64,000 bases of DNA from an uncultured Flavobacteriales bacterium (GCA_946480085.1 CAMLHZ010000008.1:105820-169819); one strand, 5' to 3'. Shown: positions 53,934-63,113, counted from the first letter of the stretch. Numbers and translations: made by a program. The notes: generated by a model from the sequence alone, not told the origin.

Positions 53934-55418
53934 ATGAATAAGGTTCTTGTTGCTAATCGTGGAGAGATTGCTCGTCGTGTTATACGTTCGTTAAAGAAGA
54001 TGGGGATTTCAACAGTGGCTATTTATTCTGATGCGGATGTGAAATCACCACACGTTTTAGAGGCCGATGAAGCTGTTTATGTTGGAAAATCTCCTTCTGC
54101 AGAGTCATATTTGAAACAAGATGTGATTCTACAGCACTGTAAAGATCTTGGAGTTGATGGAATTCATCCGGGTTACGGTTTCCTTTCTGAAAATGCAGGA
54201 TTCGCTCGTAAAGTGAAACAAGCTGGAATTACATTCATTGGTCCTTCACCTGAAGCAATGGAATTAATGGGAGATAAACTTTCTGCAAAACAAGCAGTTA
54301 AGAATTACAATGTTCCTTTGGTTCCGGGAGTGGATGAAGCCATTACTGATGTTGAAGCTGCGAAAGTTATTGCCGCTGAAGTTGGTTTTCCTGTCCTCAT
54401 CAAAGCTTCTGCCGGAGGTGGAGGAAAAGGAATGCGTTTGGTTGAAAACGTTGAGGAGTTTGAGGAACAAATGAAAATGGCGCAAAGTGAAGCCCGTTCT
54501 TCTTTTGGAGACGATGCGGTTTTCATTGAGAAGTTTGTTACCAAGCCGCGCCACATCGAGATTCAAGTTTTCGCAGATTCTTTAGGGAATGTGGTTTACT
54601 TGTTCGAACGTGAATGTTCTATTCAACGTCGTCACCAAAAAGTAATAGAAGAAGCTCCTTCTGCAGTTCTAACTGAAGAATTGCGTAAGAAAATGGGTGA
54701 AGCTGCTGTAAATGTTTGTAAGGCTTGTGATTATTTAGGAGCTGGAACTGTTGAATTTTTGTTGGATGCCGATTTGAATTTTTACTTCCTTGAAATGAAT
54801 ACGCGTTTGCAGGTAGAACATCCTGTTACGGAAGAAATCACAGGAACTGATTTGGTAGAATGGCAAGTTCGCGTTGCAAGAGGTGAGCGTTTACCAAAAT
54901 TACAAGACGAATTACGTATTCACGGACATTCAATAGAAGTTCGTGTTTATGCTGAAGATACATTGAACGGTTTCGTTCCTGATATTGGGACATTGAATCG
55001 TTACAAACGTCCACGTGTTGATTTGGCGCGTGTTGATGATGCCTTTGAAGAAGGAATGGAAGTTCCGATCTATTACGATCCAATGATTGCGAAATTGGTT
55101 GTTTGGGCGGAAACGCGCGAAGCGGCTATGGACAAAATGGTTGCAGCAATCAACAATTACGAAATCTCTGGAGTAAAAACCACACTTGATTTCGGGAAAT
55201 ACGTAATGAAGCATCCAGCTTTCCGTTCAGGCGATTTCGATACCAATTTCATCAAACAATATTTCCAGGATCCAAAAGTGATGTGGGAACAATATGAAGA
55301 TGAAACAGAAGCTTTAAAAGCAGGTTTGGAACAAGTTTGGAATGACCTGACTAAAAAGTCCAACGCAGATGCTGCTTCTAGGAGTATGACTTCCAGTTGG
55401 AAATTACATGGAAATTAA
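53934..55418 (+). CDS. Biotin carboxylase (acetyl-/acyl-CoA carboxylase subunit)
   Basis: A 494-residue ATP-grasp enzyme that carboxylates biotin on its carrier protein. The start MNKVLVANRGEIARRVIRSL is canonical for AccC, the ATP site is KASAGGGGKGMRL, and the active site has FLEMNTRLQVEHPVTEEITG. Length is about 45 residues beyond E. coli AccC, with an extra helical C-terminus. No biotin carrier or carboxyltransferase gene is adjacent, so whether it serves acetyl-CoA, propionyl-CoA or pyruvate carboxylation cannot be decided. I choose ATG 53934; a TTG-initiated extension to 53883 lies over a -7 promoter box. Confidence 0.93.
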   Translation: MNKVLVANRGEIARRVIRSLKKMGISTVAIYSDADVKSPHVLEADEAVYVGKSPSAESYLKQDVILQHCKDLGVDGIHPGYGFLSENAGFARKVKQAGITFIGPSPEAMELMGDKLSAKQAVKNYNVPLVPGVDEAITDVEAAKVIAAEVGFPVLIKASAGGGGKGMRLVENVEEFEEQMKMAQSEARSSFGDDAVFIEKFVTKPRHIEIQVFADSLGNVVYLFERECSIQRRHQKVIEEAPSAVLTEELRKKMGEAAVNVCKACDYLGAGTVEFLLDADLNFYFLEMNTRLQVEHPVTEEITGTDLVEWQVRVARGERLPKLQDELRIHGHSIEVRVYAEDTLNGFVPDIGTLNRYKRPRVDLARVDDAFEEGMEVPIYYDPMIAKLVVWAETREAAMDKMVAAINNYEISGVKTTLDFGKYVMKHPAFRSGDFDTNFIKQYFQDPKVMWEQYEDETEALKAGLEQVWNDLTKKSNADAASRSMTSSWKLHGN

Positions 55419-55423
55419 AAGTT

Positions 55424-55446
55424 CATCTCGACTCCGCTCGATGACC
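55424..55446. repeat. GAGCGGAGTCGA dispersed element, copy 3 (inverted)
   Basis: CTCGACTCCGCTCG (55427-55440) is the exact reverse complement of 55512-55525, so the copies on either side of a 71-base spacer can form a long hairpin. Confidence 0.75.
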
Positions 55447-55495
55447 GTTTGGTCAAATGCGAAATGAGTCTGAAGTTGAGATTTGAAAGAAAAAT

Positions 55496-55545
55496 AATGA
55501 GGAAAGGTTGCCGAGCGGAGTCGAGGTACTTTCCTCATTTATTTT
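55496..55545 (+). terminator. Hairpin terminator carrying GAGCGGAGTCGA element, copy 4
   Basis: AATGAGGAAAG (55496-55506) pairs with CTTTCCTCATT (55529-55539), then T-rich sequence. The loop holds the fourth copy of the repeat (55512-55525), so a terminator-like stem surrounds the element. It lies between the biotin carboxylase and sucC genes. Confidence 0.6.
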
Positions 55546-55627
55546 TCCACTATTTTTCATCACTTTTCGCATCGCAGTAACAGATATAATCTTTACCTTT
55601 AGCGCTCCAAAAAATAATAAAGTTGTC

Positions 55628-56842
55628 ATGAACTTACACGAATATCAAGGAAAATCAATTTTGCAGAAATACGGCGTTGCTATTCAACGTGGTGTTGTTG
55701 TAGAGAAAGTAGAAGATGCAGTAGCTGCAGCTAAAAAATTGACTGAAGACACAGGTACTGGTTGGTACGTGGTTAAAGCTCAAATTCATGCTGGTGGTCG
55801 TGGTAAAGGAGTTGTTGAAGAAACAGGTTCTCATGGTGTAGTTTTGGCAAAAGGAATTGACCAGGTTGAGGAGAAAGTAAAAGGAATCCTTGGTGGACAC
55901 CTTGAAACTGCTCAAACAAATGGTGTTGGTAAATTGGTTAGCAAAGTATTGTTAGCTGAAGATGTTTACTACCCTGGTGAAGCAGAAGTAGAAGAGTTTT
56001 ACATGTCAGTTTTGTTGGATCGTGAAAGAGGTCGTAACATTATCATGTACTCAACTGAAGGAGGAATGGATATCGAGACAGTTGCTCACGATACCCCACA
56101 CTTGATCTTCAAAGAAGAAATTGATCCACGTGTTGGAATTCAAGGATTCCAGGCGCGTAAAATTGCGTTCAACCTAGGTTTATCTGGTGAAGCATTCAAG
56201 CAAATGACAAAATTCGTAGTTGCGCTTTACAGTGCGTACGAAGGATGTGATGCTGCTATGTTCGAGATCAACCCGGTATTGAAAACTTCAGATAATAAAA
56301 TCATTGCAGTTGATGCAAAAGTAACATTGGATGGAAACGGATTGTTCCGTCACCCAGACTACGCTGAAATGCGCGATACTTCAGAAGAAGATCCATTGGA
56401 TGTTGAAGCTGACAAAGCTGGTTTGAACTTCGTGAAATTGGACGGAAACGTTGCATGTATGGTAAACGGAGCTGGATTGGCAATGGCAACTATGGATATC
56501 ATCAAGTATTCTGGTGGTAACCCTGCTAACTTCCTTGATGTTGGTGGAACAGCAGATGCTGAGCGCGTTGAGAAAGCTTTCCATATCATTTTGAAAGATC
56601 CGAACGTAAAAGCAATCTTGATTAACATCTTTGGTGGTATCGTTCGTTGTGACCGTGTTGCACAAGGTGTTGTTGATGCATACAAAAACATGGGAACTAT
56701 TCCAGTTCCAATTATTGTTCGTTTGCAAGGAACAAATGCTGTTGAAGCGAAGAAATTGATCGACGAAAGTGGATTGAATGTGCATTCAGCAGTACTGTTG
56801 CAAGAAGCAGCTGATAAAGTAAAAGAAGTATTGGCATCATAA
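55628..56842 (+). CDS. sucC: Succinate-CoA ligase (ADP-forming) beta subunit
   Basis: A 404-residue ATP-grasp subunit that makes ATP (or GTP) while splitting succinyl-CoA in the TCA cycle. The start MNLHEYQGKSILQKYGVAIQ is canonical. AQIHAGGRGKGVVEE, FEINPVLKTSDNKIIAVDAK and the C-terminal ligase domain NIFGGIVRCDRVAQGVV are typical. I choose ATG 55628; the longer frame upstream overlaps the repeat/terminator region. The alpha subunit sucD is not in the window, as is usual for Bacteroidota where the genes are often apart. Confidence 0.97.
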   Translation: MNLHEYQGKSILQKYGVAIQRGVVVEKVEDAVAAAKKLTEDTGTGWYVVKAQIHAGGRGKGVVEETGSHGVVLAKGIDQVEEKVKGILGGHLETAQTNGVGKLVSKVLLAEDVYYPGEAEVEEFYMSVLLDRERGRNIIMYSTEGGMDIETVAHDTPHLIFKEEIDPRVGIQGFQARKIAFNLGLSGEAFKQMTKFVVALYSAYEGCDAAMFEINPVLKTSDNKIIAVDAKVTLDGNGLFRHPDYAEMRDTSEEDPLDVEADKAGLNFVKLDGNVACMVNGAGLAMATMDIIKYSGGNPANFLDVGGTADAERVEKAFHIILKDPNVKAILINIFGGIVRCDRVAQGVVDAYKNMGTIPVPIIVRLQGTNAVEAKKLIDESGLNVHSAVLLQEAADKVKEVLAS

Positions 56843-56863
56843 TCGTCAATCAATTATATTTAG

Positions 56864-56896
56864 AAAGCATCCGCCATAGCGGATGCTTTTCTTTTT
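56864..56896 (+). terminator. Terminator after sucC
   Basis: AAAGCATCCGC (56864-56874), loop CATA, GCGGATGCTTT (56879-56889), then T's. Confidence 0.9.
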
Positions 56897-56916
56897 GATT
56901 AACAATTCAACCTTTT

Positions 56917-58989
56917 ATGTTTCACCGAATAACCATCCTCTTTCTTCTTTTTTTTGTTTCAGGAAACACGTTTGCTTACACAGATGAAGAGTTGAAAAAA
57001 GAAGTAAAGATTCTTCTTGCCCGAATTAAAGCTGAACACGTTCATCCACGTGAAATCAATAGTGATTTTGCACATGCTGTGAATGTGAATTTTATGGAAT
57101 ACCTGGATCCGGATAACTTGATCTTCAGCATTCAAGATGAAAAGGAGTTTCTATCAAAAGAAACCGATCTGTTGGCTGATCTGAAAAGTGAAACATTAAG
57201 CTATTATCGTTTTGTTTTCACCCGTTATCAGGAACGCTTATCTGCAATGACCAAGGTTTGTGAAGAGGTTTATGGTTCAAAAATTCCAAATGGATCTACC
57301 ATAAAACCCATTGAAATAGGTAAAGTTAGATATGAGTCAGCTCAACAAAACAATTTGTGGAAGCAGTATTTTGTAACACAGCATTATGAGCGTTTGCTGG
57401 ATCAACTGAAGGATAACGAAGTTGAATTCCCAAAAGATTCTCTTCAGCCCTGGTCGGAGAGAACAAGAGAGGGACTTAAGAAAAGAACGGTTGATTTCTT
57501 TGCCGAACTTCAGAAAGAGGAAAGCATGTCTTATTTGTTTTTGAATGCGATTGCGCAGTCTTTTGACCCACACACGTTCTTCTTTAATCCTGAATCAAAG
57601 AAGAATTTTGAAGAAGAACTGACATCTGAAAGAGAGATTTACGGAATCAGTTTGGAACTCGATATGGCAAACGAAACGCATATTTCGAACTTGGCTCCGG
57701 GAGGTCCGGCTTGGTTGAGTAATGAAGTTCATGTTGGAGATCGTTTATTGAAAATCTCATTCCTTGGCGACAAACGAATTGTACTGGACGGGTTAGAATC
57801 ATACAATCTGGTAATGGAAACCTTTGGTAAAACAAAGTCGAAAGAGATTGAATTGGTACTTGAAACGAAAGATAAAGCTGAGAAGATCGTTTATCTCAAG
57901 AAATCTAAAGTTTACAGCGACGAAGACATAATTAAGAATGCAGTTTTAGAAGGAGAAAAGAAAATTGGTTATATCGCTTTACCTGATTTTTATGTAAACT
58001 GGACAGATACTTCTTCACTTGGCTGTGCAAATGATCTGGCGAAATGTATTCTGAAATTGAAGAAAGATACGATTGCAGGTTTGATTCTTGATCTGCGTGG
58101 AAATGGTGGTGGTTCTTTGAAAGAAGCCATTGATATTGCAGGAATTTTTATTGATTACGGACCAGTTCTCGCTACGAAAGAAAATGATGGAACGGTTCAG
58201 TTACTGAAAGATTTCAACAGAGGATCTATGTACAGCGGGCCGCTAATGGTGATGATAGATGAAATGAGTGCATCAGCCTCCGAAATTGTGGCAAGTACGC
58301 TTCAGGATTACAATAGGGCGGTAATCTTTGGAACACCAAGTTACGGGAAGGCGACTTCACAAGTTATTTATGCTTTGGATCCGAAAATTTACACATTAGG
58401 GTTCATTGTGGAAGATAAATCGCTTGGATATGCCAACATTACCAACGGACAATTGTATCGCGTAACCGGCAAGTGGAACCAGTTGGGTGGTGTACAACCG
58501 GATGTGAAATGGAATTTGATTGCCAATTCTGATTCAGAAGAAGGAGAACGACAACTCCGCAACGTTTTGATTCCGGATTCAATAACGAAGAAAATCACTT
58601 TTCAACCTGCCTCCAAGATCAATACAGAACAGTTGAATACACTTTCGCAAGCCAGAATGAACTCGAATTCTACTTTTGTTGGATACGGGAAATGGTTAGA
58701 GATCATTCGGGCGAAAGAAAAACAATTCGAACAAGCACCAACAACTTTGAATCTGGACCAAATGTTGAAGATGCGAAATGAACTGCTTGCACTTTCAACC
58801 CAATTGAAAGATTACCAGAATCAATTAATTTGTAATTTTACGCCGTCAGCTAACCATTTCGACCGTGACTTAATTGCCTCAGACGAAATTTTAGAAATGT
58901 ACAACAAACAGTTCCTCGAACAGTTGAAACTAGACGTTCAGCTGATGGAGGGATTTTATATTATGAATGATTTAATCAATAACCGTTAA
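56917..58989 (+). CDS. S41 carboxy-terminal processing protease (Tsp/Prc type)
   Basis: A 690-residue exported protease with signal peptide (FHRITILFLLFFVSGNTFAY). The N-terminal helical domain (about 20-230) is that of Tsp/Prc proteases. A PDZ domain (about 240-330) has YGISLELDMANETHISNLAP. The peptidase core has the catalytic dyad Ser453 in EMSASASEIVAST and Lys478 in SYGKATSQ, the same 25-residue spacing as in E. coli Prc (Ser452/Lys477). Such enzymes trim C-termini of periplasmic proteins and affect envelope stability. It lies 5 bases ahead of the next gene and is likely cotranscribed with it. Confidence 0.93.
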   Translation: MFHRITILFLLFFVSGNTFAYTDEELKKEVKILLARIKAEHVHPREINSDFAHAVNVNFMEYLDPDNLIFSIQDEKEFLSKETDLLADLKSETLSYYRFVFTRYQERLSAMTKVCEEVYGSKIPNGSTIKPIEIGKVRYESAQQNNLWKQYFVTQHYERLLDQLKDNEVEFPKDSLQPWSERTREGLKKRTVDFFAELQKEESMSYLFLNAIAQSFDPHTFFFNPESKKNFEEELTSEREIYGISLELDMANETHISNLAPGGPAWLSNEVHVGDRLLKISFLGDKRIVLDGLESYNLVMETFGKTKSKEIELVLETKDKAEKIVYLKKSKVYSDEDIIKNAVLEGEKKIGYIALPDFYVNWTDTSSLGCANDLAKCILKLKKDTIAGLILDLRGNGGGSLKEAIDIAGIFIDYGPVLATKENDGTVQLLKDFNRGSMYSGPLMVMIDEMSASASEIVASTLQDYNRAVIFGTPSYGKATSQVIYALDPKIYTLGFIVEDKSLGYANITNGQLYRVTGKWNQLGGVQPDVKWNLIANSDSEEGERQLRNVLIPDSITKKITFQPASKINTEQLNTLSQARMNSNSTFVGYGKWLEIIRAKEKQFEQAPTTLNLDQMLKMRNELLALSTQLKDYQNQLICNFTPSANHFDRDLIASDEILEMYNKQFLEQLKLDVQLMEGFYIMNDLINNR

Positions 58990-58994
58990 TTAAC

Positions 58995-60029
58995 ATGAAA
59001 ACAAAAAGTTACGTTCTATTTGCAATTTGCACCTTTTTCACAGTTTTAAACGCTACAGCTCAAAGTCCGGTTGAATACATGAATTCGTTCTCTGCTGAAT
59101 ATGGTAAGATCCAGCAAGACATGTGGGATTACACAAGTTCTGTTTCGCACGGAAAAAGCGCTCGTAAAGTCGACAAAAGACGAATGGAGTTAATTCAAAC
59201 TTCGAATACCGCTTTATCGAAAGCAAAATCAGCAAAGTCTTTTGAAGGTTCTTCAGAATTCAAAGATTCAGTTGTAGAATATTTGCGTCTGGTAAATCTT
59301 GTTTTGAAAGAAGATTACGCTAAGATCGTTGACATGGAAGCAATTTCAGAGAACTCTTATGATGCAATGGAAGCTTATATGACAGCGCGCGATCAGGCAA
59401 GTGATAAATTATCGGATGCAAGCGTTATGATCAACCGTGTTCAACGTCGTTTTGCTGAAGCACATGACATTAAGATCATTGAAACTTCAAGTGAATTGGA
59501 TAAGAAAATGGAAGTTGCTGGTGAAGTTTACGATCACTACAACGAAGTTTACCTTATTTTCTTCAAAAGTTTCAAGCAAGAGGCCTACTTACTGGATGCA
59601 ATTTCCCGTAAAGATTTAAGTGCGATCGAGCAAAATCGTGAAGCTTTGGTTACCACAGCAAAAGAAGGTTTGGAGAAATTGAAAGCAGTGAAACTATACA
59701 ATGCGGATAGAACAGTTGTAGATGCAACTAAAAAGTTGTTGGAGTTCTACATCACGGAAGGTGAGAAAGACATTAAAGTCGTTTCAGATTTCATGTTGAA
59801 AACAGAAAACTTCAATAAAACGAAAGAAGCTTTCGAAAAGAAACCGGAAAAAAGCAGAACAAAAGCTGACGTTGACGGATACAACAAAGCGGTAAATGAA
59901 ATGAACGCCGGAGTAAATCAGTACAACGCTACAAACGATAAACTGAATGCCGACAGATCAAAGTTGATCGAAGGTTGGAACAAAACATCTCAGTCGTTTA
60001 CAGACAAGCATGTTCCGAAAGGGAAGTAA
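58995..60029 (+). CDS. LIC11966-like surface protein
   Basis: A 344-residue secreted, mostly helical protein with signal peptide MKTKSYVLFAICTFFTVLNATAQ. Coiled-coil-rich mature part (about 40-320) with SAEYGKIQQDMWDYTSSVSHG, a motif of the LIC11966 family of surface proteins found in Leptospira and Bacteroidota; function unknown. The assignment rests on this motif, length and helical character. It follows the S41 protease by 5 bases in one operon, so the protease may process it; that is inference. Confidence 0.7.
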   Translation: MKTKSYVLFAICTFFTVLNATAQSPVEYMNSFSAEYGKIQQDMWDYTSSVSHGKSARKVDKRRMELIQTSNTALSKAKSAKSFEGSSEFKDSVVEYLRLVNLVLKEDYAKIVDMEAISENSYDAMEAYMTARDQASDKLSDASVMINRVQRRFAEAHDIKIIETSSELDKKMEVAGEVYDHYNEVYLIFFKSFKQEAYLLDAISRKDLSAIEQNREALVTTAKEGLEKLKAVKLYNADRTVVDATKKLLEFYITEGEKDIKVVSDFMLKTENFNKTKEAFEKKPEKSRTKADVDGYNKAVNEMNAGVNQYNATNDKLNADRSKLIEGWNKTSQSFTDKHVPKGK

Positions 60030-60039
60030 AGAATAAAGG

Positions 60040-60076
60040 AAAAGCATCAATCACAAGTTGGTGCTTTTCTTTTTTG
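60040..60076 (+). terminator. Terminator after the LIC11966-like gene
   Basis: AAAAGCATCAA (60040-60050) pairs with TTGGTGCTTTT (60058-60068, one G-T pair), then a T run. Confidence 0.88.
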
Positions 60077-60085
60077 ATAACTTTG
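60058..60085 (+). promoter_or_regulatory. Promoter of the acyltransferase operon, -33 inside the terminator stem
   Basis: TTG (60058-60060) and TAACTTTG (60078-60085) are 17 bases apart, slightly short. The upstream element lies in the 3' arm of the terminator of the preceding gene. Confidence 0.4.
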
Positions 60086-60124
60086 AGTGGCAATTAAAAC
60101 GTCCAATATCCGTTTTCTGAAACT

Positions 60125-61261
60125 ATGAGTGAAAAGAGAATCTACTTCAATAACTTCGATGCATTGCGATTTATAGCAGCCATTGTTATCGTTTTTGCAC
60201 ATGCCGTTGAAGGTTGGATTGACTGGTTCGAGTCGGATCACATTATCGATTCATTTACGGATCCTATAACGCATCAGGAATCAACTTTCGGACATCACGC
60301 AATGATCTTTATTAAGAATCTGGGAATTGGTGTGGACCTGTTCTTTGTTTTAAGCGGATTTCTGATCACATATCTTTTGGTTCAAGAAAAGCAGCGGTTT
60401 GGGAAAATCAGCATTCCGAACTTCTTTCTCAGACGAACCTTTCGCATTTGGCCCGTGTTCTATTTGTTAATTGCACTAGGACCTTTCATTGTGCATTGGA
60501 CGCAGCAAACGTATCATCCAGATTATTTATGGAATGCGTTGTTTCTTGGCAATTTTGCTACCATTCGCGACGGACAATTTCTCATGCCATTCGCCCATTT
60601 CTGGTCCATTTGCGTTGAAGAACATTTCTATATTTTCTGGCCTTTCGTGGTGGCTTTTGTCCCATGGAAACGTTTGCCAGCGGTGATGATTGCTATTGTA
60701 TTGTTGAGTATTGGTTTCAGAGGCTACATGTATTATAATGGAGATGTTCCCGGATTACACATGTACCTGAATACCATAAGTAGAATTGACGTGCTCATTT
60801 TTGGAGCGATGCTAGGCTATTTCTACGCTCAAAAGCCGTTTACATTTACGCTCCCCATTTGGTTACGTTGGATACTTTTCCTGGCGTTAGTTACCTTGCT
60901 TTTCTATACACCAATTTACTCCTTCAACAACGTTTTTGAAGCCATGTTCAAGAAGTACATGTATGTTGGAATCATCATTCTTCTTTTACTGGATTTCCAA
61001 TTCGGGACCAACCGAAAACTTCGCCCATTTGCGAATCCGGTCTTCAGTTATCTTGGTAAATGTTCTTATGGTATTTACATGTACAGCAACATTCTCATTA
61101 CCATTATTGTAATACAGATTATGTGGCGATTCCAGATCAATAATATGTGGCTGTTCCTGTTCTTCAATTTCGCATTAACGATCATTATTTCTATTTTAAG
61201 CTTTGAACTCTTCGAAAAACGAATCGTGAAGTGGAGTCACCGATTTAGGGTACTGAAATAA
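60125..61261 (+). CDS. Acyltransferase 3 family membrane protein
   Basis: A 378-residue inner-membrane protein with about ten membrane segments. It starts FDALRFIAAIVIVFAHAVEG, with the His of the acyltransferase 3 active site, then LGIGVDLFFVLSGFLITYLL and FLRRTFRIWPVFYLLIALG. Such proteins O-acetylate or otherwise acylate cell-surface sugars. The target glycan is unknown, and no polysaccharide genes lie nearby. It heads an operon with three short-spaced genes. Confidence 0.93.
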   Translation: MSEKRIYFNNFDALRFIAAIVIVFAHAVEGWIDWFESDHIIDSFTDPITHQESTFGHHAMIFIKNLGIGVDLFFVLSGFLITYLLVQEKQRFGKISIPNFFLRRTFRIWPVFYLLIALGPFIVHWTQQTYHPDYLWNALFLGNFATIRDGQFLMPFAHFWSICVEEHFYIFWPFVVAFVPWKRLPAVMIAIVLLSIGFRGYMYYNGDVPGLHMYLNTISRIDVLIFGAMLGYFYAQKPFTFTLPIWLRWILFLALVTLLFYTPIYSFNNVFEAMFKKYMYVGIIILLLLDFQFGTNRKLRPFANPVFSYLGKCSYGIYMYSNILITIIVIQIMWRFQINNMWLFLFFNFALTIIISILSFELFEKRIVKWSHRFRVLK

Positions 61262-61276
61262 TATTCTTCAGAACGT

Positions 61277-61489
61277 ATGTCAATTAAACCATCAAAACAA
61301 GACGTGAAATTCGCGTTACTCATGAGCTTTATCGCTACCTTTTTTGTATCGTGCGTTATTGTTATTGTGAACCTTGGTTTTAAACCCCAATTTCTGATTG
61401 TTTGGATGAGGAGTTGGTTCATCGCTTTTCTAATGGTAACCCTTGCCATTTTATATTTAGCTCCCGTTGTTCGGAAATGGGTGAAATAA
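61277..61489 (+). CDS. DUF2798-like small membrane protein
   Basis: A 70-residue membrane protein with two segments, KFALLMSFIATFFVSCVIVIV (split here) and SWFIAFLMVTLAILYLAPVV, matching the layout of DUF2798 proteins (two helices, R/K rich C-terminus VVRKWVK). Function is unknown. It lies 15 bases after the acyltransferase and 10 before the next gene, so it is in the same operon. Confidence 0.75.
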   Translation: MSIKPSKQDVKFALLMSFIATFFVSCVIVIVNLGFKPQFLIVWMRSWFIAFLMVTLAILYLAPVVRKWVK

Positions 61490-61499
61490 TATTCATCTG

Positions 61500-62312
61500 A
61501 TGAAATCACTGCCCAACCTCATTTTAGTTCTCATTGTTTTTTTTGCAATAGATTCGATTCATTCCCAGGAAACCGATGCCGTGTTAAAGGTGAAGTTGAA
61601 TTTGACGATTTCTGAACCCATGCATGCCAACATTGCCAACAGAAAAATAGAGATTAGAGATTTTGATCCCATTTCCGTGATTGAATCAGTTGAAACGGAT
61701 TCAAATGGATATGTAACGGTAGACTTTCAATTGGAAAAAGGGAAAGGAGGTTTTCAAATCGTTGTTTTGAGAGCAAAAGGTTATCATGCGGGTGTTGAAG
61801 CTGAAGTTGTGTACATTTCTTCTGATACTGTTCTCAACATTTGCATCGACTTAATTCCAACACGAATGTGCTGGGATAGCTTTCTTGTTCCATATATTTA
61901 TTTTGAACCCAATTCCACGAATTTTACAGACACACTGGATTTTCCTCGTTGGGTTAGTAGTGAGATTGTCAAAGATTTTCAGTATTTGTTCGAGCAAGAT
62001 TATAAGATCAAAATTAGTTCCTATTGTGGCTACAAAGAGTCGAAGAGTTTGGCAAAGAAACGATTGGATTTAATTGCCAATGAGATGTTAGCCAATGGTT
62101 GGTTATTAGAAAACCTAATCTTCGAGGTAAAAGGAAAAGATGACTTGTTCATTTGTGAATATTGTGACGGTTGTCATTTCGCTTATTTAAAAGGAAAAGG
62201 ATTCACGATCAGCAGGAAATATCTGAAAGACAAACCCGAATCAGAAGGATTAAAACTCGAACAGATGCGTAGTTGCATTACATTGGAAGGAGTTCCACCT
62301 CCAAAGAAGTAA
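61500..62312 (+). CDS. Secreted protein with an OmpA-like C-terminal domain
   Basis: A 270-residue exported protein with signal peptide PNLILVLIVFFAIDSIHSQ. The middle (about 25-120) resembles a CnaB/carboxypeptidase-regulatory beta domain (NLTISEPMHANIANRKIEIR). The C-terminal part has a divergent OmpA-like peptidoglycan-binding fold: YIYFEPNSTNFTDTLD, then KISSYCGYKESKSLAKKRLD where a canonical domain has a 'GHTD' loop followed by 'LSxxRA'. The two canonical peptidoglycan-contacting residues are not clearly conserved, and a Cys-rich loop (ICEYCDGC) follows. It sits in the acyltransferase operon. Confidence 0.65.
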   Translation: MKSLPNLILVLIVFFAIDSIHSQETDAVLKVKLNLTISEPMHANIANRKIEIRDFDPISVIESVETDSNGYVTVDFQLEKGKGGFQIVVLRAKGYHAGVEAEVVYISSDTVLNICIDLIPTRMCWDSFLVPYIYFEPNSTNFTDTLDFPRWVSSEIVKDFQYLFEQDYKIKISSYCGYKESKSLAKKRLDLIANEMLANGWLLENLIFEVKGKDDLFICEYCDGCHFAYLKGKGFTISRKYLKDKPESEGLKLEQMRSCITLEGVPPPKK

Positions 62313-62372
62313 AAAACCAAATAGTTCATTTGACGTATTTCTGATCAGTTGATTTTATTGTAAGTTCAAAAT

Positions 62373-63077
62373 ATGAAACAGACACTATTATTTTTCGCTT
62401 TCTGTTGCTTTGGAGCACCTTTATTCGCTCAGTATTCCGATCTGAAAGAATATGGTTTAAAAGGAAATGTCAAATCTGTAAGTGATGCTGTTTATTATGA
62501 TGTAAAACTCATGGGTAAGAAATCTAAAATAGATTCAACAGTTAAAGCGGAATACCAGAAGAACATGCATTTTAACCGTTCCGGACAAATGGATACGATG
62601 AAGGTGGTCGATTACGATCTAAATGATTCTTTGTTCAACCGAATCTACGTTTTGGACTTTGAGAATGGTAAAAAGAGTGGTTGCAGAGTTTATGATGATA
62701 AAGATGAATCCATTGAATATACACAGATCGTGTGGGTTGATGAGCATACCTATAATACAGCCGCAACGGATATAAAGGGCGAATTACTCTATGAAACAAC
62801 TTCCTGGTTAAGTTCACAATTTCAGGATTCCATTGGTACAACTGTCATTTACAACAATGGAGAATTGGTAAGAAGTTCTAAATATGTGAATCGTTATGGT
62901 AAAGGAAATCGGGTTGTTGGAGTAGATTATTTCGATTCGGATGGAGGTCTGGCCGATTCAGAAGTAATTCAATATTTGGAATTTGATAAAAAAGGAAATT
63001 GGACTAAATCCGTGGTTCGTGATACATTTACAGGGTTGTACCTGAAAATGACCGTAAGAACGATTGAATATTATTGA
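62373..63077 (+). CDS. Exported protein of unknown function with WD/YD-like repeats
   Basis: A 234-residue exported protein with signal peptide KQTLLFFAFCCFGAPLFAQ. The mature part begins YSDLKEYGLKGNVKSVSDAV and includes NRSGQMDTMKVVDYDLNDS and FDKKGNWTKSVVRDTFTG, a pattern like the 'GKVKS..' domains of Bacteroidota toxin-like or YD-repeat-related proteins. I cannot give a function. It is 60 bases after the OmpA-like gene. Confidence 0.7.
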   Translation: MKQTLLFFAFCCFGAPLFAQYSDLKEYGLKGNVKSVSDAVYYDVKLMGKKSKIDSTVKAEYQKNMHFNRSGQMDTMKVVDYDLNDSLFNRIYVLDFENGKKSGCRVYDDKDESIEYTQIVWVDEHTYNTAATDIKGELLYETTSWLSSQFQDSIGTTVIYNNGELVRSSKYVNRYGKGNRVVGVDYFDSDGGLADSEVIQYLEFDKKGNWTKSVVRDTFTGLYLKMTVRTIEYY

Positions 63078-63113
63078 TTTTCATTCATAAATAGCTGAAT
63101 CAAGGATTAAAAC

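Noticed and set aside
55508..55627. Upstream extension of the sucC frame
   Set aside because: It is encoded by the repeat/terminator region, and SucC proteins start with MNLHEYQ.
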